Assembly: GCA_944373065.1 (NCBI GenBank)
Contig: CALWAJ010000029.1
Span: 1 to 14,239 of the forward strand
Direction of reading: 5' to 3'
DNA from: an uncultured Bacilli bacterium
GTDB taxonomy: Bacteria > Bacillota_I > Bacilli_A > RF39 > UBA660
DNA length: 14,239 bases
Position numbers and translations under genes: made by a program. Positions within the stretch are counted from its first letter, which is position 1; each line of letters begins with the position of its first letter. Positions 1 through 7,967 of the stretch are shown piece by piece. Below the pieces are notes generated by a model. The model saw only the letters and a list, made by a program, of their open reading frames with translations. It did not search any database and was not told the origin of the DNA.

Positions 1-19
1 TTTACTAATTTTTATAATA

Positions 20-63
20 GGACATTTTGTTTTGTAAACGAAAGTGCAAAAGCGGACATTTTG
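20..63. repeat. Pair of 10-bp direct repeats GGACATTTTG at the window edge
   Basis: GGACATTTTG occurs at 20-29 and again at 54-63, a period of 34 bp, in the non-coding stretch past the terminator of the leftmost gene. Such a GC-containing 10-mer recurring within 90 AT-rich bases is unlikely by chance. It could be a protein-binding repeat, or the edge of an insertion sequence whose end carries repeated transposase sites. No transposase is visible because the window stops here. The rest of 1-78 holds no gene. Confidence 0.4.
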
Positions 64-78
64 AAAAAAAAGTCACAG

Positions 79-106
79 AAAAAGAAAGTTATTTTAAAAC
101 TTTCTT
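79..106 (-). terminator. Intrinsic terminator of the EEP-like gene
   Basis: Read on the minus strand, a 9-bp stem (82-90 paired with 98-106, core AGAAAGTT/AACTTTCT) with a 7-nt loop is followed by a run of T. The stop codon TAA at 89-91 lies in the hairpin. The stem is AT-rich, so efficiency is uncertain. Confidence 0.7.
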
Positions 107-745
107 ATAACTTAAAGATGCTTCAATAGGATAAGCTTCCCCTAGTTTTGACACTTCAGTCATTCCTACAAGCTTACGTATATCTACACATTCTAAAGTT
201 CTAGAAACAAATAAATGATTTAAGATTTCTCTATTATTTTTAATATGAGTTTCTTGTCCTACAAAAGTAGAAACATCTTCTAAATCAAACAAATCACAAA
301 ATTCATTAGTATCAACTTCTCTTGGTAATCTTCCAGCAATTATTCTATTTTCTGCATAATTTTCATCTTTAATATTACTATATCTAGAACAAACATCAAA
401 TATTTTTGGCATATCATTTTTACTTCTACCATTTATATTTACACATACTAACTTTCTTCCTTTATATTTTATAATAGAACTATTATATAAATCTTCTTCT
501 AAACCACCATTATAAACAGGAAAATTAATATTAGATAAAGTAAGTGTTTTTTTATTATCAGGATTTGAATAAATATATCCTAAATGTTTAAAATCCACAC
601 TTTTATCTAAATTATCTCCTTGAAGCATAATAATATCATAATTACCTTTCTCTAATAAACTAGTAACTTTTTGTTTTCTAACATCATTTTTTATAGGAAT
701 AAAATTTCTTCCTAAATTCATACTAAGTATTTTTAAATTTTTCAT
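89..745 (-). CDS. Endonuclease/exonuclease/phosphatase-fold protein, catalytically degenerate
   Basis: This 218-aa protein has no signal peptide or membrane segment. Its order of motifs follows the EEP (exonuclease III/DNase I-like) superfamily: an N-terminal strand with the conserved Asn (LSMN, residues 7-10), YDIIMLQ (36-42), VNIN (102-105), RIIAGR (134-139), NHLFVS (176-181) and a closing YPIEASL (205-211). The catalytic residues are changed. The metal-binding Glu of LQE is Gly43, GDFN reads GRLP (138-141), the Asp of the D-H-I-F-V-S strand is Asn176, and the terminal SDH reads GEA (202-204). Known EEP enzymes need these residues, so I infer a non-catalytic or repurposed protein. The reading frame is intact, which argues against a decaying pseudogene. 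The ATG is preceded by GGAGG with 6-nt spacing. It lies 42 bp downstream of the Ca2+ ATPase gene and has its own promoter. The fold assignment rests on motif spacing only. Confidence 0.6.
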   Translation of the reverse strand: MKNLKILSMNLGRNFIPIKNDVRKQKVTSLLEKGNYDIIMLQGDNLDKSVDFKHLGYIYSNPDNKKTLTLSNINFPVYNGGLEEDLYNSSIIKYKGRKLVCVNINGRSKNDMPKIFDVCSRYSNIKDENYAENRIIAGRLPREVDTNEFCDLFDLEDVSTFVGQETHIKNNREILNHLFVSRTLECVDIRKLVGMTEVSKLGEAYPIEASLSYKKVLK

Positions 746-768
746 ATCTTGCCTCCAAATGTTCTTCT

Positions 769-797
769 ATTATAATACAAAAAATTATTAAACACAA
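769..797 (-). promoter_or_regulatory. Promoter for the EEP-like gene
   Basis: On the minus strand a perfect TATAAT (769-774) is preceded, after 17 nt, by TTGTGT (792-797), which matches the first three bases of the -35 consensus. The -35 box overlaps the last codons of the Ca2+ ATPase gene. The predicted start gives a short leader of about 20 nt containing the GGAGG ribosome site. Confidence 0.6.
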
Positions 798-3400
798 CCT
801 AATTTTCCTTTTCTTTTAAGATATAATTTTCTAAAGAACTCTACAGGTATAACTGAAAAAGCACAGATTAGCATTATTTCTATTTCTTTTAAACTAAGTG
901 AAGTTGTTCTAAACAAATCTCCTCCATAATAGATAAGAATAACTTGAACTATTACTATAAAAATAATTATTCCTAAAAACACTTTATTAGAAAGAATATT
1001 TGCAAAGATATTAAGCCTACTTGTTCTAGCATTAAAACTATTAAAAATCATCATGAATATAAAAAGGCCAAAGAAAGCACTCATAAAGTATATATCATCT
1101 TTACCACTTCTAAAGAAGGAATGAATAAATGGACTTTTCAAAAAGAAAACACATAGTAAAAAAGAATAAATACTAGCAAAGACAATTTCGTGAATCATAT
1201 AATCATTAAGTATTTTCTCATCTCGTTTTTTAGGAGACTCTTCCATATATTCTAATAAAGGAGGCTCATAAGAAAAAGCAATACCAGCAAGTGTATCCAT
1301 AACCATATTAACCCAAAGCATCTGAATAACTGTAACAGGAGTAGTAACCCCAATAAAAGGTCCAACAATAGATAAAAGTACAGCACAGATATTAACAGTT
1401 AATTGAAAAATAATAAACTTCCGAATACTTTTAAATATTGTTCTTCCATAAGAAATTGCTTTTACAATAGAATTAAAGTTATTATCAAGTAAAATAATAT
1501 CACTAGCTTCTTTAGCAACTTCCGTACCACTACCCATACTAAAACCTACATCACATTTTTTTAAAGCTGGAGCATCATTAACACCATCTCCCGTCATACC
1601 AACAACTAATCCTAACTCTTGACTAAGTCTAACAAGCCTACTTTTATCAGTAGGTAAAGCCCTTGCTACTACTTTTAAACTAGGAAGTATCTTCTTAACT
1701 TTTTCATCACTCATATTATTTAATTCACTACTAGTTATAATGATATCTTTAGGATTATCTATAATTCCCGCATCAATTGCAATAGATTTAGCAGTTTCTT
1801 TATTATCACCAGTTATCATAACAGTTTTAATACCTGCTTTTTTAACAAGTTTTAGTCCTTCTCTTACTTCTTCTCTTAACTCATCTTTAATAAATAAAAG
1901 AGAAAGAAAAACAAAATCACTATCTTCTTTAACGGCAATCATTAAAACTCTAATTCCCTTTTTAGCATATTTATCTATTATTTCTATAATACTATTTTTA
2001 TCTTTAAATAAAGCTTTTTTCCCATTAGGTAGATAATAGTACTTACAATTTTTAAGTAAAACTTCAGGGGCCCCTTTATAATAAGTAATCTCTTTACCAT
2101 TTTCCAAAACTTTAGTATATGAATATTTATTTTTACTATCAAAAGGAACTTCTTTAATCTTCTTAACAAAATAATTTCCTTCTTCTAAGTAATTAACAAT
2201 AGCTTTATCAGTAGCATTACCACCTATCCAATTTTTTTTCTTCTCGTCATATACACAATTAGTATTAGAAAGTATCGCTTTCTTCAAAAGATTATAGTAT
2301 GAGAAATTATTTTTTAATCTATTTTTATCTTTATAGTACTCTAAATTACCAAACATAACTCCTACTACTTCCAACTCTCCCTTAGTAAGCGTACCAGTCT
2401 TATCAGTAAATAAAATATTTAAACTTCCTGCCGTCTCTATTCCCATAAGCTTTCTAACTAAAACATTGTCTTTAAGCATTCTTTTCATATTGCTAGAAAG
2501 TACTAAGGTTATCATCATTGGTAATCCTTCAGGAACAGATACAACTATTATAGTAACTGCAAGTGTTAAAGATTGTAGGAAATATGCAAAAAGAAGAGAA
2601 GTATCAGAAAGAGTATTAACAATTCTATTTATATCAAAGCCATTATTAATGATAATAACTGAAAAAAGATAAGAAAAAGCCACCAAAAAAGCCCCAATAT
2701 AACCTATTCTACTAATAACTTTAGCAAGTTCCCTAAGTCTTAACTTTAAAGGACTAATAGGTTGTTTATCTTGCAATTCTAAAGATATCTTTCCATAAAA
2801 AGTATTAACTCCAACTTTAGTTACAACCATCTCTCCTATTCCATGATAAATAACACTACCTCTTAAAAGTTCATTTTCACTACTAGGATTAAGTCCACTT
2901 TTAAAAGGCTTTTTATATATCTCTTTACTCTCTCCTGTAATAGAAGCTTCATCGACACTAATTTCACCTTTAATTAAAACTCCATCAGCAATAATCTTAT
3001 CTCCACTTTCTAATAAAATAATATCTCCTACTACTACATCATTTACATCTATTAACAATGTTTTATTATCGCGTCTTACTTTTACTTTTAAAGACTCCGC
3101 TTCACTTTGTAATTTTAAAAAAGCTTTCTCACTTCCATACTCTGATATAGTAGAAATAAAAGAAGCAAGAAATATGGCTATTACAATACCTACAGTCTCA
3201 TACCAATCAAAATCTTGAATTAAAAAGACTGTCTTAATACCAAGAGCAATTAAAAGTATTTTTATAATAGGATCTCCTAAGCTTCTAATTAATTGTTTAA
3301 AAAAGCTATCTTTTTTCACCATTACTAAGGCATTACTACCAAATTTCTCTCGTGACTTTATTACTTCATCTTTACTTAAACCATTATTATTGTAGTGCAT
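788..3400 (-). CDS. P-type Ca2+-transporting ATPase, PMCA-like (type IIB)
   Basis: This 870-aa P-type ATPase is predicted to export Ca2+ across the cytoplasmic membrane at the expense of ATP. Landmarks in order: N-terminal cation-ATPase domain (about 5-60); actuator-domain TGES (155-158); PEGLP in M4 (290-294), whose Glu is a calcium ligand; phosphorylation motif DKTGT with Asp333; nucleotide-binding KGAPE (442-446); TGDN (530-533) and TGDGVND (603-609); then VNICAV in M5 with Asn670 and the M6 motif WVNMVMDT with Asn698 and Asp702. The M4-M6 residues match the single Ca2+ site typical of plasma-membrane pumps. M5 has no obvious acidic ligand, unlike SERCA with two sites. Length is normal for the bacterial family, and ten membrane helices are expected. 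The ATG has GGAGG at 7-nt spacing. Related bacterial pumps include Listeria LMCA1. Substrate specificity is inferred from motifs. Confidence 0.93.
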   Translation of the reverse strand: MHYNNNGLSKDEVIKSREKFGSNALVMVKKDSFFKQLIRSLGDPIIKILLIALGIKTVFLIQDFDWYETVGIVIAIFLASFISTISEYGSEKAFLKLQSEAESLKVKVRRDNKTLLIDVNDVVVGDIILLESGDKIIADGVLIKGEISVDEASITGESKEIYKKPFKSGLNPSSENELLRGSVIYHGIGEMVVTKVGVNTFYGKISLELQDKQPISPLKLRLRELAKVISRIGYIGAFLVAFSYLFSVIIINNGFDINRIVNTLSDTSLLFAYFLQSLTLAVTIIVVSVPEGLPMMITLVLSSNMKRMLKDNVLVRKLMGIETAGSLNILFTDKTGTLTKGELEVVGVMFGNLEYYKDKNRLKNNFSYYNLLKKAILSNTNCVYDEKKKNWIGGNATDKAIVNYLEEGNYFVKKIKEVPFDSKNKYSYTKVLENGKEITYYKGAPEVLLKNCKYYYLPNGKKALFKDKNSIIEIIDKYAKKGIRVLMIAVKEDSDFVFLSLLFIKDELREEVREGLKLVKKAGIKTVMITGDNKETAKSIAIDAGIIDNPKDIIITSSELNNMSDEKVKKILPSLKVVARALPTDKSRLVRLSQELGLVVGMTGDGVNDAPALKKCDVGFSMGSGTEVAKEASDIILLDNNFNSIVKAISYGRTIFKSIRKFIIFQLTVNICAVLLSIVGPFIGVTTPVTVIQMLWVNMVMDTLAGIAFSYEPPLLEYMEESPKKRDEKILNDYMIHEIVFASIYSFLLCVFFLKSPFIHSFFRSGKDDIYFMSAFFGLFIFMMIFNSFNARTSRLNIFANILSNKVFLGIIIFIVIVQVILIYYGGDLFRTTSLSLKEIEIMLICAFSVIPVEFFRKLYLKRKGKLGCV

Positions 3401-3449
3401 AGTATTTCCTCCTAAAAAATATTATGCAAAAGAAACAAGTATTAATATG

Positions 3450-3455
3450 ATTATA
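3450..3455 (-). promoter_or_regulatory. Candidate -10 box for the Ca2+ ATPase
   Basis: A perfect TATAAT on the minus strand lies about 50 nt before the ATG and just beyond the T-tract of the preceding terminator. The hexamer 17 nt upstream (TTATAT) is a poor -35 and falls inside the terminator stem, so the call rests on the -10 box and position. Confidence 0.45.
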
Positions 3456-3462
3456 GAAAGAC

Positions 3463-3491
3463 AAAAAAATACATATAACTAAAGTTATATG
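3463..3491 (-). terminator. Intrinsic terminator after the GT-C-like gene
   Basis: On the minus strand CATATAAC and GTTATATG (3484-3491 and 3472-3479) form an 8-bp stem with a 4-nt loop, followed by TA and seven T (3463-3469). The stop codon at 3485-3487 is inside the stem. It separates the glycan-type operon from the Ca2+ ATPase. Confidence 0.7.
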
Positions 3492-4999
3492 CCAATTCTT
3501 TTATAAATACGATATTTTATTTTTTTATCACTTATATTTACTAAACTAAATTCTTTAATTGTAGTATTTTCATAAACTATTTCATAATTATCTATATTAT
3601 CCATATTATTATACAAATAATCGTCTTCTGCCACTAATAAATGACTAAACTTATATTTTTCTAAGAAGTTACTAACATCTAGTTTACCTTCTTGTAAAAG
3701 GTAATATTCCTTCATAACCCCTTTTTTTCCATTATTAGCTTTCAAAAAGACTTCGGCTCTAGCATCCATATAACATTTTATCCCTAACCACTCAGGATAA
3801 CCACCTTCAGTATATCCAGTATATAATGAAATATCATTTCTTTTATTATTTTCTAAAAGATAATCTATTCCTTCTTTAAACTTATAGGTAAAAGTCATTG
3901 AATCAGTTCCCATTATAACTAACAATAAGATAATAGCAATAAAACAACTATTTAATATATACTGCCACGTTTTATTTTTATATTTTTCTTTATCTTTTTT
4001 AAATGAAGGTTTTAAATAACAAGCTAGAGGTAAAATACCACCAATAAGTAAATAAGCATGACCTTTATATGAAGAAAATGTAAGATAAAGTGTTCCTAAA
4101 AGCAAGTAAAAATATCTAGGCTTTATATTACTTTTTTTATAAAAGATATAAATACCAATAATAATAAAAATAGTTAACAAAATTTGTTTTCCCAAAGTAT
4201 CAGTTATAGAAAGAGGTAACATCTCTACTACAATACTATTAATATATCTATTACCATAACTTTTAAATATATATGTAATAGCATCAATCCCATAAGGATT
4301 AATTAATCCCATTAAAAGCATAACTAAAGCCGTAATAAAAAGTGGTCTTTTCTTATAGCCATCACTTTTTAATGGTCCTATTTTATAACGAAAAGAATCA
4401 ATTAAGTAAGGAAGTAAAAAGGCAAAAAGCATAAAAAACATAGAAGAATGCAAGTTTATTTCTAATAACGCCAATATTGGAAGACCATATAAGTATTTTT
4501 TATTATTTTCCCTGATATATTTTTCTAAAAGATACATCTCTGTAATTATAATTGCAAAAGTAAAAATTTGTGGTCTAGAAGTTATAAAAAAATATGCTAA
4601 CAAAGTTGTCATTACTGTAGAAATAATTACAGATAAACCACATCTATTATCACTTATCAACATACAAAGTTTATAACTAATAAAAATAATATATCCTGTT
4701 ATCAGAAGAGTTAAAATTAAAAGTCCATACTTTCCTAAGACACTATATGATAAATAAAATATAACTGCGGAAAGCCATTGTTGCATTACAAAAGAAAAAT
4801 TTTGATGAATTGTAAAAGGTTCAATCGTTGGAAATCCATTATTTAAGATATATCTACCATGATTTAATAAAAACCAAATATCATTATAATTTATTTGCCA
4901 AGCTAGAACTATAATTAAAGGAATATTAAAGTACAAAAACATCATTTTTTTAGAAGGATGATAATTTTTTATCATATCTTTTATTTTATTTTTCTTCAT
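3485..4999 (-). CDS. Polytopic GT-C-like membrane protein, probable surface-glycan glycosyltransferase
   Basis: With start ATG 4999 the protein has 504 aa. That start has GGAGAG at 8-nt spacing; a GTG nine bases upstream lies inside this ribosome site and is rejected. About ten hydrophobic helices are followed by a soluble C-terminal tail of about 120 residues. The first external loop carries NDIWFLLNHGRYIL and an EPFT box (about residues 39-63), the acidic D-x-W pattern of lipid-linked-sugar GT-C membrane transferases. A later NLHSSMF segment and a C-terminal GGYPEWLG...MDARAEVF block match a widespread group of uncharacterised bacterial polytopic proteins with the same layout. The start overlaps the 3' end of the flavoprotein gene by 14 bp, so the two are translationally coupled. 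Role in cell-surface polysaccharide or lipid glycosylation is inferred; acceptor and donor are unknown. Confidence 0.6.
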   Translation of the reverse strand: MKKNKIKDMIKNYHPSKKMMFLYFNIPLIIVLAWQINYNDIWFLLNHGRYILNNGFPTIEPFTIHQNFSFVMQQWLSAVIFYLSYSVLGKYGLLILTLLITGYIIFISYKLCMLISDNRCGLSVIISTVMTTLLAYFFITSRPQIFTFAIIITEMYLLEKYIRENNKKYLYGLPILALLEINLHSSMFFMLFAFLLPYLIDSFRYKIGPLKSDGYKKRPLFITALVMLLMGLINPYGIDAITYIFKSYGNRYINSIVVEMLPLSITDTLGKQILLTIFIIIGIYIFYKKSNIKPRYFYLLLGTLYLTFSSYKGHAYLLIGGILPLACYLKPSFKKDKEKYKNKTWQYILNSCFIAIILLLVIMGTDSMTFTYKFKEGIDYLLENNKRNDISLYTGYTEGGYPEWLGIKCYMDARAEVFLKANNGKKGVMKEYYLLQEGKLDVSNFLEKYKFSHLLVAEDDYLYNNMDNIDNYEIVYENTTIKEFSLVNISDKKIKYRIYKRIGI

Positions 5000-6533
5000 G
5001 ATAAGCACTCTCCATATTTACATTCCAAATATCATTCTTATCTTTATCATTATTTATAATTTTTTCAACAGCAACCATTGCCGTCATCATAGAATGATCC
5101 ATATTATTATAATGATGTTGTCCATTTCTACCAATACAATAAAGATTTGAAAAACCATTTAGATAAGTAATTAGTTTATCAATTTCTCTATAAGTATCAA
5201 AATAAGCAGGATAAGCTTTCTTTACTCTTTCTAAATGAGAATCTAAGACATCTTCTTTATCAATTATATTTATTTTAACTAACTCATCTATAGCATATTC
5301 TATAAATTTATCATCATCCATCTTCCATTTATCATCATCTTCATTACAAAAATATTCTAATCCTAACCATACATTATCAAAAGGAGAATCTACCATATAA
5401 GGTGACCAATTATTAAATATCTGAATTCTTCCTAAATTAACATCTTTATCTTGAATATAAAGCCAACAATCAGGAATTATATTACTAATAGTTCTTATAT
5501 TTGTTGTATTTTTTAGTTTTAACTTTTTAACTAACAACCCAACTGTCATAAAATCACGATATGGTAAATTAGTAGCGATTTCTTTAATATCAGGATTAAC
5601 TTTAATAGAAAAACTTTCAATTAAATCTTTTAAAGGCATTGATGAAATAAATATATCTCCTTTTAATATAACTTCTTTTCCTTTACTTTCATATTTAACA
5701 GAAACTATTTTTTTATTCTTAACATTTATTTTAGTAACAGTACAGCCCTTTCTAACTTCTCCCTTATTATTTATTATTTTCTTTTCCATCTCTTCAAAAA
5801 ATTGCCCAGGACCATATTTAGGATAATAAAAACTCTCAATTAAAGATGTCTCTTTATTCTTATTTTCTATATGTAATATTTTATAAATGTTATCTTTTAT
5901 AACAGCAAAAACAGATAATCCCTTAGCTCTTTGACTACCCCAATCAGCACTTATCTTACTAGGATGTCGCCCCCATACTTTTTGAGTATAATCTTCAAAA
6001 AACATTTTATAAAGTTTCTTACCAAATCTATTAATATAGAAATTTTCTAATGATGTTTCACGTCTTTTTAAAATAGCAGATTTCAAATAACTAAAGCCAC
6101 TACTTATAATATTAAAAAACCCTAAATTCTTAAGATTATTCCAATTAATAGTTATTGGATAATCAAAAAACTTTTTTAAATAATATATCCGAGATATACG
6201 ATTTCTAATTAGAAAAGTACAGTCTTCTTTATCAGGATCAGGACCATTTTTCTCTAATTGTTTAGTCCTCCCTAAAACTTTATCATCTAAACTATTCTTT
6301 CCTTGAATTGGCATAATTTCTTTCCAAAGTTCTAAAATTTCTTCATTCTTAGAGAAAAAACGATGACCACCTAAATCCATTCTATTATTATGATATCTAA
6401 CTGTCTTAGAAATACCACCTACTTGATTATCGCTTTCTAAGACAATTACTTTATATTTATTACTTTTCTTTAATAACTCATAAGCAGCAGTTAAACCAGC
6501 AGGACCTGCTCCTATAATAATCACTGTCTGCAT
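4986..6533 (-). CDS. FAD-dependent oxidoreductase, amine-oxidase/UDP-galactopyranose-mutase-like
   Basis: The 515-aa product begins with a dinucleotide-binding Rossmann motif, GAGPAG (8-13), ending in Glu33, then VGG (38-40) and GGHRFFS (55-61), the FAD-binding hallmarks of the protoporphyrinogen oxidase/UGM-like superfamily. The C-terminal GRNGQHHYNNMDHSMMTA block contacts FAD in such enzymes. It is about 130 residues longer than classical Glf, so it is not a standard UDP-galactopyranose mutase. Close relatives sit in surface-glycan clusters, often near membrane glycosyltransferases, as here. Whether it performs a mutase, desaturase or oxidase reaction cannot be read from sequence. The ATG at 6533 has AGAGGTG at 7-nt spacing; the upstream GTG at 6542 falls inside the ribosome site and is not the start. 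The gene overlaps the GT-C-like gene by 14 bp, implying one operon. Confidence 0.75.
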   Translation of the reverse strand: MQTVIIIGAGPAGLTAAYELLKKSNKYKVIVLESDNQVGGISKTVRYHNNRMDLGGHRFFSKNEEILELWKEIMPIQGKNSLDDKVLGRTKQLEKNGPDPDKEDCTFLIRNRISRIYYLKKFFDYPITINWNNLKNLGFFNIISSGFSYLKSAILKRRETSLENFYINRFGKKLYKMFFEDYTQKVWGRHPSKISADWGSQRAKGLSVFAVIKDNIYKILHIENKNKETSLIESFYYPKYGPGQFFEEMEKKIINNKGEVRKGCTVTKINVKNKKIVSVKYESKGKEVILKGDIFISSMPLKDLIESFSIKVNPDIKEIATNLPYRDFMTVGLLVKKLKLKNTTNIRTISNIIPDCWLYIQDKDVNLGRIQIFNNWSPYMVDSPFDNVWLGLEYFCNEDDDKWKMDDDKFIEYAIDELVKINIIDKEDVLDSHLERVKKAYPAYFDTYREIDKLITYLNGFSNLYCIGRNGQHHYNNMDHSMMTAMVAVEKIINNDKDKNDIWNVNMESAYHEEK

Positions 6534-6569
6534 TAAACACACCTCTAAATTATTACATCTCCTAAGTTA

Positions 6570-6575
6570 ATTATA
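6570..6575 (-). promoter_or_regulatory. Candidate -10 box before the flavoprotein gene
   Basis: TATAAT on the minus strand lies in the 59-bp gap between the unknown 253-aa gene and the flavoprotein, about 37 nt before the ATG. The hexamer 17 nt upstream (TATTAA) is weak, and no terminator separates the two genes, so read-through from upstream is also possible. Confidence 0.35.
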
Positions 6576-6592
6576 TAATATCTTTACTTAAA

Positions 6593-7354
6593 TTAATATA
6601 TATACTTTTTATATTTTGTAAGAATATTACATTTAAAATAATCACTAGCTTTACAAGAACTAATATCTAATTCAGTACTAGTATTTTCTCTATCTATAGC
6701 TTTTAAAGTATCATCTAATAACTCACTATTTAAAAGTAACCATTTAAATGTATCATAATCAATAGTTTTATCATCATCAGTCAAGTTAATTTCTCCTTTT
6801 AATTTACTATAGATATATGGATAAAAATTAAATAACTCATAATTTTCCGTAGAAAATGCAAAATACAATACTTCTTTATTATTAAAATTTATAGATGCTT
6901 CTAAATATCCTAAAGTATCTACAGCACCTACTGGATATGAATAAGTAGTAGTTATATCATCTTTATATTTAGTAAATCTTTCATCTTTTAAGATAGTTTC
7001 CTTTAAATCAAGTGATTTACTATCTTTAGATATACTAAACATTCTAAAGGATTCTGTATCATCATATACATATAGACCTCTTCTTATCTTAAAAAAGGTA
7101 TCTGGCTTTTCTTTAATTGTTTTTAAAATATCACCATTAAAATTAAAATTTGTAAAAAAAGAAGTTTCACTGTTATTACCAGAAACAACAATCTGATTTT
7201 CATCTTCCAAAACATCATAGAAACTTATCCTATCACCAGAATGATTCTCATAAATTGTCTTATATATACCATCATAGTCTTTTTTACCTATACAATAACC
7301 ATCAGTAGTATTTATAAAGGTAAAAGCATCTCTAATAAAAATATTACCTAACAT
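6593..7354 (-). CDS. Hypothetical protein, 253 aa
   Basis: I do not recognise this protein. It is soluble, with no signal peptide, membrane helix or cysteine-based motif at the N terminus. It is rich in Asp, Lys, Tyr and Phe with alternating hydrophobic strands in the first 120 residues (for example FKIRRGLYVYDD), suggesting a beta-rich N-terminal half. Residues 150-190 are aromatic, and the C terminus is helical and charged. The ATG is well supported by AGGGAG at 6-nt spacing. It starts 17 bp after the stop of the 184-aa gene, so the two are very likely cotranscribed and may act together. Codon use matches the neighbours, with no sign of transfer. Confidence 0.8.
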   Translation of the reverse strand: MLGNIFIRDAFTFINTTDGYCIGKKDYDGIYKTIYENHSGDRISFYDVLEDENQIVVSGNNSETSFFTNFNFNGDILKTIKEKPDTFFKIRRGLYVYDDTESFRMFSISKDSKSLDLKETILKDERFTKYKDDITTTYSYPVGAVDTLGYLEASINFNNKEVLYFAFSTENYELFNFYPYIYSKLKGEINLTDDDKTIDYDTFKWLLLNSELLDDTLKAIDRENTSTELDISSCKASDYFKCNILTKYKKYIY

Positions 7355-7371
7355 TATATACTCCCTATTAA

Positions 7372-7926
7372 CTATTCTGTTAAAGTTTTTACTTTACTTT
7401 TAACTCTTATTAAATCTTCTATATTTTCAATGGGAACTCCCTTTTCTCTAAAGAAATTAAGCATTTCTAAAATAAAAGAATCACCATTTTCTATTAAAGA
7501 CATATATTTAAAATAAAACTCAAATACTACTTCATCTTCTTCTAAATCATCAAATTCGTCTGTTTCAATATATTTATCTTTAGAATTATACAAAGTACTT
7601 TCTATTCCTTTTCTAAAATTTCTTAATCCAAGTGGTGTCATATCTTTACCATATAATTTAAAGTATTCAAGATAACCTTTAACTATTTCTAAAACATTAA
7701 CATCAGAAGAATACAAGTCATAAGCATCTCTAAGTAATTTTTCCACTTTTCTATATTCTCTACCATACTTCATTAAACTCAAATCATTTTCTTTTTTATA
7801 CATTCCTTTTAATAAAGCTTTCTCTACTTCAGCTTTATGATTTTTCTTAGATAATATCTCGCTTTGTGGCTTTCTTTTGATATTATTTTCTTTAATACCT
7901 GTTTTCTCATAAACTTTTGTAATCAT
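7372..7926 (-). CDS. Hypothetical protein, 184 aa, mainly helical
   Basis: Unrecognised. The protein is strongly charged and predicted to be almost entirely alpha-helical, with a Lys-rich N-terminal third (IKRKPQSEILSKKNHK at 15-30) and an acidic stretch (TDEFDDLEEDE, about 122-132). There is no signal peptide or membrane segment, so it is presumably cytoplasmic. ATG 7926 has AAAGGA upstream. It precedes the 253-aa gene by 17 bp. Only 20 nt separate this ATG from the T-tract of the hydrolase terminator, so no complete promoter fits there. Expression must come from read-through or from a promoter inside the 3' end of the hydrolase gene. Confidence 0.8.
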   Translation of the reverse strand: MITKVYEKTGIKENNIKRKPQSEILSKKNHKAEVEKALLKGMYKKENDLSLMKYGREYRKVEKLLRDAYDLYSSDVNVLEIVKGYLEYFKLYGKDMTPLGLRNFRKGIESTLYNSKDKYIETDEFDDLEEDEVVFEFYFKYMSLIENGDSFILEMLNFFREKGVPIENIEDLIRVKSKVKTLTE

Positions 7927-7946
7927 AATTTATCCTTTCTTTGTAG

Positions 7947-7967
7947 AAAAAAGAGCCATAGGCTCTT
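7947..7967 (-). terminator. Intrinsic terminator of the glucosaminidase-type gene
   Basis: On the minus strand AAGAGCC, loop TAT and GGCTCTT form a compact 7-bp stem, with a T-run overlapping the stem's end and continuing to 7947. It is the most GC-rich hairpin in the window. The stop codon TAA (7966-7968) overlaps the first stem bases. Confidence 0.8.

Noticed and set aside
1740..2672. Open frames of 61-98 codons antisense to, or out of frame with, the Ca2+ ATPase
   Set aside because: They lie wholly inside a gene with unmistakable P-type ATPase motifs, have no convincing ribosome sites, and look like shadow frames of AT-rich DNA.
6534..6542. GTG start at 6542 for the flavoprotein
   Set aside because: The GTG is part of the AGAGGTG ribosome site that serves ATG 6533.
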